Shown here piece by piece: positions 24,636 through 31,302 of a stretch of DNA of 64,000 nucleotides. Origin of the DNA: UMGS1766 sp963597355 (GTDB lineage Bacteria > Bacillota > Clostridia > Oscillospirales > Oscillospiraceae). The number at the start of each line of letters is the position of its first letter. Within the stretch, counting starts at the first letter, position 1. A program made the translations under genes and the position numbers. The notes beneath the pieces are model-generated. The model searched no databases, was not told where the DNA came from, and was given only the letters and a program-made list of their open reading frames with translations. The stretch covers positions 124,001-188,000 of the forward strand of contig CAVBPR010000006.1 in assembly GCA_963597355.1 (NCBI GenBank). Reading direction: 5' to 3'.

Positions 24636-25321
24636 CCATCCACATCTCCCTTTATCGTTTCATCCATCCATTTTACCGTGTAGCTTTCTCCGATCTGATC
24701 TCCAACATTTACAATGTACTGTTCAATCAGCTTTTTTGCGTTGTTCTTTGCTCGATTCAGAATAGCCGTGTCATTTTGGGCTTCTTCTTTCATTTCTTCC
24801 TGTGCTTGTGCAAATAGTTGATTCTGATCTTCCGTAGTGACCTTAGTAAATGCTCCGGATTCCATGATTGGTTCACCTATGGAACTGCTGTCCGCACGGA
24901 CCTCTGTAATCTCAGCGTCCGGGACATATACATAAACAACGTTGTTTTCATCCGGTTGATTTACCTGCACCTGGCTTGCATCAATACCGACTTCTATAAT
25001 TCCTGTGTATTCCAGCCACAGTTTTTTGTAGCCAACATGAAACCAACCATATTTGAACAGTCCGTCCGGTTCTTTTTCGAGCTCTGCAACATTATGATAA
25101 TAGCATCTCAGAGTGGACAATTCACAAATCCTATTCACACCGGAAAAATCAACTGTATTGTCCTGCTTCTGACCGAAACTGAAGCCATGAAAGTTTGCTA
25201 TTAAAACAGCAACAACCATTATCACAAAACACACCACAATATTAATGCCAAGCCGTTTCTTTTCTTCTCTTTTCAACGGTTTCTTTTCATCCTTGCTCAT
25301 TTCAATCTCGTTGTCTTCCAT
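24632..25321 (-). CDS. DUF4230 family membrane-anchored protein (copy 2)
   Basis: The 229-residue protein has a charged cytoplasmic N-terminus, one membrane helix (about 25-45) and an extracytoplasmic domain with DUF4230 features (ICELSTLRCYYHNVAEL, GIIEVGIDASQV and a C-terminal helical stretch with KKLIEQYIV). Family function is not known. The ATG at 25321 has a GGGGGTGAT site; an in-frame ATG fused to the preceding stop (TAAATG, 25336) lacks one. The region is clearly richer in A+T than its neighbours, which may indicate acquisition. Confidence 0.75.
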   Translation of the reverse strand: MEDNEIEMSKDEKKPLKREEKKRLGINIVVCFVIMVVAVLIANFHGFSFGQKQDNTVDFSGVNRICELSTLRCYYHNVAELEKEPDGLFKYGWFHVGYKKLWLEYTGIIEVGIDASQVQVNQPDENNVVYVYVPDAEITEVRADSSSIGEPIMESGAFTKVTTEDQNQLFAQAQEEMKEEAQNDTAILNRAKNNAKKLIEQYIVNVGDQIGESYTVKWMDETIKGDVDG

Positions 25322-25336
25322 GCAAATCACCCCCAT

Positions 25337-25912
25337 TTATTCCCAAACAAGCGTGTAGCCCTTACTATTGATAATCGGATAGGTAAGCGCCTGTATCGTG
25401 TCCTTCAAATTTTCTTCTGCTGTATTGCGAAGTTCTGACGTTTGTGACACTTCCTCCATAACGTCCTTTTCGCAAACTTCTCTTACTTCACCTATATTAA
25501 GACCATTATAATCGTCTGGCATAAACGAAAAGCCATTTTGCTCGTCCAAGATTGGCTCAAGCGTAATCTCCGGCAAAACCGGTGTAATCGTCTTGTTCTC
25601 TTCATCGATAACAAAATCAATCTCTTCCATATTCACAGAAGCCTTTACTTTCGCTTCATATCGTATTCTGCACGCAACTTTATCTGAGTTCTCTTTTTTA
25701 TACTCCGCTATCCCATTGTATGTGAACTCTCCCGTTGAAAGCTCTGCAATATCAATTGCATCCGTTAGGGTAGATGTTGTAATTATTGTCGTCTCTCCCT
25801 CCTTAAAGGCGCCTCCCGCTTTTAAGGCTATAACTCCAACAAAAAACAATATCCCAATGATTAGCGGCAATCGAATCAAAACTTTATGTAGCGGAATTTT
25901 TATCTTTTTCAT
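25337..25912 (-). CDS. DUF4230 family membrane-anchored protein (copy 1)
   Basis: The 191-residue protein has an N-terminal membrane helix (about 12-32) and an exported domain with the same architecture as its downstream neighbour: IDIAELSTGEFTYNGIAEY, then VKASVNMEEIDF and a C-terminal helix. The two appear to be diverged tandem copies, with the CYYHN-type motif replaced by FTYNG here. First gene of a four-gene minus-strand set. A GGGATGAGAG site precedes the start. Confidence 0.7.
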   Translation of the reverse strand: MKKIKIPLHKVLIRLPLIIGILFFVGVIALKAGGAFKEGETTIITTSTLTDAIDIAELSTGEFTYNGIAEYKKENSDKVACRIRYEAKVKASVNMEEIDFVIDEENKTITPVLPEITLEPILDEQNGFSFMPDDYNGLNIGEVREVCEKDVMEEVSQTSELRNTAEENLKDTIQALTYPIINSKGYTLVWE

Positions 25913-25967
25913 CTCTCATCCCAACTTTTTCTTTATTTTACGAGGAAACAACGCCTCATTACGCGCT

Positions 25968-26327
25968 TCAGCTGATTGCCTCCAGCATAAAGGTCACCGG
26001 ACGCAGGCCGTCGGAACAGCAGGCAAAGTGAGGCGGCAGGGTTTCAATCTCCCCCGGCTGACAGAATCCGGCCCGATCGCATACCAGCAGCACATCTTTC
26101 CAGATATCCGCCCACGCCCAGTCACAAAATCCCTCCGGCTTGCAATTCCCAAAGGGATCCAGCTGAACAGTAAAGGTCATGCCCTCCTGAAAGAAATTAC
26201 ACGGGACAACAGTCCCCCGCTCTGCGCCGGGGCGATACTGTGCATACTTTTCCCCTAAATCGGTGTAACATGCCACCTTTACCACAGTAATCCGCACGGT
26301 ATGATTTACAAAGGTACGATCTCGCAT
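25968..26327 (-). CDS. TIGR04076 family protein
   Basis: The 119-residue cytoplasmic protein reads VRITVVKVACYTDLGEKY, then F.EGMTFTV, PEGFCDWAWADIWKDVL and ACCSDGLRPVTFMLE. The last two blocks are the signature of the TIGR04076 family, small proteins of unknown function found mostly in anaerobes. Conserved Cys (GFC, ACC) suggest metal or Fe-S binding, which is inference. It is the only gene of its unit before the clpB promoter. Confidence 0.75.
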   Translation of the reverse strand: MRDRTFVNHTVRITVVKVACYTDLGEKYAQYRPGAERGTVVPCNFFQEGMTFTVQLDPFGNCKPEGFCDWAWADIWKDVLLVCDRAGFCQPGEIETLPPHFACCSDGLRPVTFMLEAIS

Positions 26328-26412
26328 AACGATGCCTTCTTCCCTTTTTGATTTGTTATATTATAACATTGCCTTTTATTCCAATACAATCCCATACCCG
26401 CAATTTTCTCTT

Positions 26413-26439
26413 TTAGCACTCTATCCGTCTGAGTGCTAA
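26413..26439. promoter_or_regulatory. CIRCE element upstream of clpB (HrcA operator)
   Basis: TTAGCACTC-N9-GAGTGCTAA is an exact match to the CIRCE consensus, 107 bases before the clpB start. It implies HrcA repression and heat induction of clpB. Confidence 0.95.
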
Positions 26440-26545
26440 AATTTACTTCGTATTTACGCAGTGTTCACAGTTTGTTCACAGGCAAATCCTATACTAAAAT
26501 CAAACAAAGGAACGGAGCATCATGTCTCCAAAGGAGGGTTTGACA

Positions 26546-29140
26546 ATGAGTCAACTGAATTACACACAAAAATCCGCAGAGGTCATCCAGTCCGCTCAAA
26601 GCACTGCCATTCAGCATGGCAGTCCACAGATTGAACAATGCCATCTGCTCTATGCTTTACTGGAAGATCCCCAAGGTTTAACCTCACAACTGCTGGAACG
26701 GATGGGCCTGACCCCTGCCAGTCTCCGCGCTGCCGCAAAGCAGCAGGTAGACAATCAGCCCAGCGTTTCCGGCTCTGGTCGGGAAGCCGATAAGGTTTAT
26801 GTCTCCCGGGATGTGGACCAGGCTCTGCAGGCGGCGCAAGCCGCAGCGGCATCCATGAAGGACGAGTATCTGTCGGTAGAGCACCTGTTCCTCGGCCTGC
26901 TGGAGCGACCGGATTCAAAATTGCGCCAGCTTTTCCAAACCTACCAGATCACCAAGGAAAAAGTGCTCGCCGCACTGTCTGATATTCGCGGCAATCAACG
27001 CGTTACCTCCGACAATCCGGAGGACACCTACGATGCCCTGAAAAAGTATGGCACCGATCTGGTCGAACGCGCCAGAGCGCAAAAGCTGGATCCTGTCATC
27101 GGTCGTGACGATGAAATTCGAAACGTAATCCGGATTTTGTCCCGTAAAACAAAAAACAACCCTGTTTTAATCGGTGAACCGGGCGTTGGTAAAACCGCAA
27201 TTGCAGAAGGTTTGGCTCAACGCATCGTCAGTGGTGATGTGCCTAAGAACCTTGCAAACAAGACCATTTTCTCTCTGGATATGGGCGCACTGATTGCCGG
27301 TGCAAAATATCGCGGCGAATTCGAGGAACGGCTAAAAGCAGTTCTGGAAGCCGTTAAGAAAAGTGAAGGCAAAATCATTCTGTTCATCGATGAGCTGCAC
27401 ACCATTGTCGGCGCCGGTAAAACCGAGGGCAGCATGGATGCCGGCAACCTGCTGAAGCCTATGCTGGCCCGGGGCGAACTGCATTGTATTGGTGCAACCA
27501 CGCTAAATGAGTACCGCCAGTATATTGAAAAAGATGCCGCTCTGGAGCGCCGTTTCCAGCCGGTCATGGTCGCAGAACCCACCGTGGAGGACACCATTGC
27601 AATTCTTCGTGGTTTGAAGGAACGCTACGAGGTCTATCACGGAGTCAAAATTCAGGATAACGCTATTATTGCCGCCGCAACCCTGTCCAATCGCTACATC
27701 AGCGATCGGTTCCTGCCGGACAAAGCAATCGATCTGGTGGATGAGGCCTGCGCGCTGATCCGCACCGAGATGGATTCCATGCCCACCGAACTGGATGTAG
27801 TATCGCGCAAGATTATCCAGTTGGAAATCGAGGAATCCGCTCTGAAGAAGGAAGAGGATCCTCGCTCAAAGGAGCGGTTGGCTGAGCTGCAAAAAGAATT
27901 GGCTGATATGCGGGAGGACTTCAATGCCCGCAAAACCCAATGGGAAAATGAAAAAAATGCCATTGGCAAAGTGCAGGATCTGCGCAAGCAGATCGAGCAG
28001 GCCAAACAGCAATTGGAGCTGGCGCAACGGGAATATGACTATGAAAAAGCCGGTGCCATCCAATACAGCACCCTGCCCCAGCTGCAAAAGCAACTGGAGG
28101 AAGAGGAAGCTCTGGCCGCCCAGGGCAAGCAATCCAACCTGCTGCGCAATGCAGTCACAGAAGAGGAAATTGCCCGCATTGTCGAGCGCTGGACCGGTAT
28201 TCCGGTCGCACGGCTAATGGAGGGCGAACGCGAAAAACTGCTGCACCTGGAAGACATTCTCCACAAGCGCGTCATTGGTCAGGACGAAGCGGTCAGCCGC
28301 GTTGCAGAAGCAATTCTCCGTTCCCGCGCCGGCATTCAGGATCCGGATCGTCCCATCGGCTCCTTCCTCTTCCTTGGCCCCACCGGCGTTGGCAAGACGG
28401 AACTGGCCAAAACTCTGGCTGAGACCCTGTTCGACGACGAACGCAACCTAATCCGCATCGACATGAGCGAATACATGGAGAAATACTCCGTCTCCCGTCT
28501 GATCGGTGCTCCTCCGGGATATGTCGGCTACGAGGAAGGCGGCCAGTTGACCGAGGCAGTGCGCCGCAAGCCCTATTCTGTGGTTCTGTTCGATGAAGTG
28601 GAAAAAGCCCACCCGGATGTATTCAACGTGCTGCTTCAAGTGCTGGATGACGGTCGCATCACCGACAGCCAGGGACGCACCGTGGACTTTAAGAACACAA
28701 TTATTATCCTGACCTCCAACCTGGGCAGCCAGTTCCTGCTGGACGGCATTGAGGCCGACGGAAGCATCAGCGAAAGCGCTCGTGCTCAGGTAGAAGAACT
28801 GTTGAAGCGTTCCTTCCGTCCGGAATTCCTGAATCGGTTGGATGAAATTGTGTTCTACAAACCTCTGACCAAGGACAACATCACCCGCATTATCGACCTG
28901 CTGGTCGACGACTTGAACCGTCGTCTGGACAGCCAGGAAATCTCGGTACGGCTGACCGATGCGGCTAAGAGCGAAATTATCGACCGCAGTTACGATCCCG
29001 CTTTCGGTGCTCGGCCTCTGCGCCGCTATGTACAGCACACAGTGGAAACCCTGATTGCACGCAAGCTGATCGCCGGCGATGTGACCAGCGGAACGGAACT
29101 TACCGTTGACGTTGACAATGGCGAGCTGGTTGTGCGCTAA
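26546..29140 (+). CDS. clpB: ATP-dependent disaggregase ClpB
   Basis: The 864-residue protein has two Clp-N repeats (about 1-145). The first AAA+ domain has GEPGVGKT, the coiled-coil middle domain covers about 400-520, and the second AAA+ domain has GPTGVGKT. The RPEFLNRLDEIVFY block and a D2-small domain follow. The middle domain separates it from ClpC/ClpA. With DnaK it rescues aggregated proteins. The ATG at 26546 follows AAAGGAGG; an in-frame ATG 24 bases upstream would overlap that site. Controlled by CIRCE. Confidence 0.97.
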   Translation: MSQLNYTQKSAEVIQSAQSTAIQHGSPQIEQCHLLYALLEDPQGLTSQLLERMGLTPASLRAAAKQQVDNQPSVSGSGREADKVYVSRDVDQALQAAQAAAASMKDEYLSVEHLFLGLLERPDSKLRQLFQTYQITKEKVLAALSDIRGNQRVTSDNPEDTYDALKKYGTDLVERARAQKLDPVIGRDDEIRNVIRILSRKTKNNPVLIGEPGVGKTAIAEGLAQRIVSGDVPKNLANKTIFSLDMGALIAGAKYRGEFEERLKAVLEAVKKSEGKIILFIDELHTIVGAGKTEGSMDAGNLLKPMLARGELHCIGATTLNEYRQYIEKDAALERRFQPVMVAEPTVEDTIAILRGLKERYEVYHGVKIQDNAIIAAATLSNRYISDRFLPDKAIDLVDEACALIRTEMDSMPTELDVVSRKIIQLEIEESALKKEEDPRSKERLAELQKELADMREDFNARKTQWENEKNAIGKVQDLRKQIEQAKQQLELAQREYDYEKAGAIQYSTLPQLQKQLEEEEALAAQGKQSNLLRNAVTEEEIARIVERWTGIPVARLMEGEREKLLHLEDILHKRVIGQDEAVSRVAEAILRSRAGIQDPDRPIGSFLFLGPTGVGKTELAKTLAETLFDDERNLIRIDMSEYMEKYSVSRLIGAPPGYVGYEEGGQLTEAVRRKPYSVVLFDEVEKAHPDVFNVLLQVLDDGRITDSQGRTVDFKNTIIILTSNLGSQFLLDGIEADGSISESARAQVEELLKRSFRPEFLNRLDEIVFYKPLTKDNITRIIDLLVDDLNRRLDSQEISVRLTDAAKSEIIDRSYDPAFGARPLRRYVQHTVETLIARKLIAGDVTSGTELTVDVDNGELVVR

Positions 29141-29176
29141 TATCGCTTATCTTCCCTTTCCTGCCCATAATTTTTC

Positions 29177-29220
29177 AAGTCTGGATCTGCTATTCTGCAG
29201 ATCCAGACTTTTTCTTTTTT
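29177..29220 (+). terminator. Terminator of clpB
   Basis: A perfect 14-bp stem AAGTCTGGATCTGC/GCAGATCCAGACTT with a 6-base loop is followed by a long T-run. Confidence 0.95.
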
Positions 29221-29357
29221 TGTTATAAATCAGTATTGATATGGAATATACGGATATTCGATAACTTTTTCTGGTTTTTCTCTTGCATTCTATTGTACAA
29301 ATGCACTATAATGGCTCTCCATCCCCCTATTATCTCTTTATGGAAGGAAGTCATATC

Positions 29358-30272
29358 ATGTCAAGTCGCGCAAAGGGTGCTCTTCTCACCATATGCGGCA
29401 GCAGTTGTTGGGGAATTTCCGGCTGCATCGGTCAGTATTTATTCACACGCCAAAATATGGACTCTCTTTGGTTGGTTCCAATTCGTCTGTTCCTGGCCGG
29501 TTTGCTTATGGGCAGTTTCTTTTTTTTCAAGGATCGAAAACAGTTTTTTGCTCCGTTTCATTCCAAACGAAATGTGATTGACTTGCTGATCTATGGTGTT
29601 GCCGGTGTCAGTCTCAGTCAGTTTCTCTACTTCTTTACGATTCAATACTCTACCGCCGGTATTGCCACCATACTGCAGGATCTCTTCCCCGCCATGGTAC
29701 TGATCGTCACCTGTATTTCCGGCCATCGTCTCCCCCGCATATTTGAGATTTTTTCCATTCTCCTGGCGCTGGTAGGCGTATTTCTCCTCACCACACACGG
29801 CAGCTTCACCAACCTGGTGGTTTCTCCGATTGCTCTGATTTCCGGCATCGCCTGCGCCTTTTGTGTAGTGCTTTATAACATGTGGCCTAAAAATCTGCAA
29901 AAACAGTTTTCCACACCGCTTCTGCAAAGTTGGGCCTTTCTGTTGGGCGGCGGCATTGCTCTGCTGGTATTTCATCCCTGGACCATGGGCTATGTCCCCA
30001 ATTTTCAGGGCATTCTCGGAATTGCCGGTGTTGTTATCATTGGAAATGTGCTGGCTTTTACCTGCTATATGCAGGGTGTCAAGCTTGTCGGGGCCCAAAC
30101 CGCCAGTTTATACAGCTTTGCAGAACCGGTCACTGCGGCAATTATCAGCACCATTGTGCTGGGATCGCCCTTCACCCTGTGGGATGCATTGGGCTTTGCC
30201 AGCATCTTTGTCATGCTGCTTCTGCTGAGTCTGTCTGGAAGGAATTCTTCGGATTCAAAACATTCTTCTTGA
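29358..30272 (+). CDS. DMT superfamily (EamA) transporter
   Basis: The 304-residue protein has ten membrane segments in two EamA repeats (GSSCWGISGCIGQYLF... and GIACAFCVVLYNMWPK...). The late block LVGAQTASLYSFAEPVTAAII is the classic EamA ending. Such carriers export or import small metabolites; substrate unknown. The ATG at 29358 follows AAGGAAG. A TATAAT near 29311 with a TTGCAT-type -35 lies upstream. Confidence 0.9.
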   Translation: MSSRAKGALLTICGSSCWGISGCIGQYLFTRQNMDSLWLVPIRLFLAGLLMGSFFFFKDRKQFFAPFHSKRNVIDLLIYGVAGVSLSQFLYFFTIQYSTAGIATILQDLFPAMVLIVTCISGHRLPRIFEIFSILLALVGVFLLTTHGSFTNLVVSPIALISGIACAFCVVLYNMWPKNLQKQFSTPLLQSWAFLLGGGIALLVFHPWTMGYVPNFQGILGIAGVVIIGNVLAFTCYMQGVKLVGAQTASLYSFAEPVTAAIISTIVLGSPFTLWDALGFASIFVMLLLLSLSGRNSSDSKHSS

Positions 30273-30333
30273 TATGTTGTGACATTGGTGGTACTATAGA
30301 CCCAAGATATTGTGATCGCAGGAGGTATTCCTC

Positions 30334-30873
30334 ATGAATTACGCTACAATCAAGTCTTATGATGTTGCCAACGGCCCGGGCGTTCGGGTCAGCCTGTTTG
30401 TCTGCGGATGTACCCACCGCTGTAAAGGATGTTTTAACTCCGAAATATGGAGCTTCGATGCCGGTCAGCCTTTCACAGCAGAAACCGAGAACCAAATCAT
30501 AGAATACCTGAAGCCATGGTATATCCGTGGATTTTCTCTCCTTGGCGGCGAGCCATTTGAGCCGGAAAACCAGAAAGCATTGGTTCCTCTGCTGCAGCGG
30601 ATTCGGGAAACCTATCCGGAAAAAACCATCTGGTGCTATAGCGGTTACGATTTTGAAAAAGACATTCTGACCGGTCAGCTCGGTCCATGGGAAATTACAG
30701 AACAATTGCTCTCCTGCATCGATATTCTGGTGGACGGCGAATTCCATCAGGAGGAAAAAGACCTGACGCTTCGGTTTAAAGGCTCCCGTAACCAGCGTAT
30801 TATTGATGTAAAAGCCTCGGCTGCTACAGATTCCGTTGTTCTCTGGGACCCGGAGAACGAGGAAGAAAACTGA
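30334..30873 (+). CDS. nrdG: Anaerobic ribonucleotide reductase activating enzyme
   Basis: The 179-residue radical SAM protein has the CxxxCxxC cluster C26-C30-C33 (CGCTHRCKGCFN) and LLGGEPFEPEN. It forms the glycyl radical on NrdD using S-adenosylmethionine. The length is right for NrdG. No nrdD gene lies in the window, so it is an orphan here. A GGAGG site precedes the ATG. A close relative that activates another glycyl radical enzyme cannot be fully excluded. Confidence 0.9.
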   Translation: MNYATIKSYDVANGPGVRVSLFVCGCTHRCKGCFNSEIWSFDAGQPFTAETENQIIEYLKPWYIRGFSLLGGEPFEPENQKALVPLLQRIRETYPEKTIWCYSGYDFEKDILTGQLGPWEITEQLLSCIDILVDGEFHQEEKDLTLRFKGSRNQRIIDVKASAATDSVVLWDPENEEEN

Positions 30874-30945
30874 CGAGAAAAGACTGGCATATAGCCTAGC
30901 CACAGGTTATAATAGAGCTATCTCAGTCAGAAATGAGGATAACCC

Positions 30946-31155
30946 ATGCTGTTTCGCAAATCGATTGACCCTCGGTGTCTCTACTGTCAGCGCGCCAATC
31001 CCATCGAGAGGGATGAAATGATCTGCGTGAAAAAGGGAATTGTCTCTTCCGATTTCTATTGTCGACATTTTGTCTATGATCCATTAAAGCGCACTCCCCC
31101 TACTCCGGCAGTGCTGGACATTTCCAAACTGGTCGAGGACGACTTCACGCTCTAA
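30946..31155 (+). CDS. Small Cys-containing protein of unknown function
   Basis: The 69-residue protein has CLYCQRA at 11-17, C27 in EMICVKKG and C39 in FYCRHFVYDPLKR, giving four Cys that could bind one zinc. The C-terminus is acidic (SKLVEDDF). I do not recognise a named family, but the fold resembles short zinc-ribbon proteins seen in Clostridia. A TATAAT near 30910 and a GAGGAT site support expression, and a strong terminator follows. Confidence 0.7.
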   Translation: MLFRKSIDPRCLYCQRANPIERDEMICVKKGIVSSDFYCRHFVYDPLKRTPPTPAVLDISKLVEDDFTL

Positions 31156-31158
31156 CGA

Positions 31159-31196
31159 AAAGCGAAGGCAATCAAATTTTCTTGCCTTCGCTTTCT
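31159..31196 (+). terminator. Terminator after the small Cys protein
   Basis: AAAGCGAAGGCAA pairs with TTGCCTTCGCTTT around a 10-base loop, just past the stop. Confidence 0.85.
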
Positions 31197-31234
31197 GCCT
31201 CCATTTTAATTTTTATATCCTGCAACATTTCCTA

Positions 31235-31263
31235 TTGACATTGTAGGATTTTTTTGATATCTT
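31235..31263 (+). promoter_or_regulatory. Promoter of the copper operon
   Basis: TTGACA (31235-31240), a 17-base spacer and TATCTT (31258-31263), directly upstream of a GC-rich operator. Related 10-12 base motifs ATCCTGCAAC, its inverse, and ATCTTGTAAC flank both hexamers. Confidence 0.8.
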
Positions 31264-31264
31264 G

Positions 31265-31290
31265 TAACCACCCCCCAGGGGTGGGGTGTA
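31265..31290. promoter_or_regulatory. CsoR-type operator
   Basis: A pseudo-palindrome built of C-runs and G-runs (ACCACCCCCC then AGGGGTGGGGT) lies just after the -10 box. It fits the GC-rich dyads bound by copper-sensing CsoR repressors, and csoR is the last gene of this operon. Confidence 0.85.
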
Positions 31291-31302
31291 TGGAGGTGTA
31301 TT

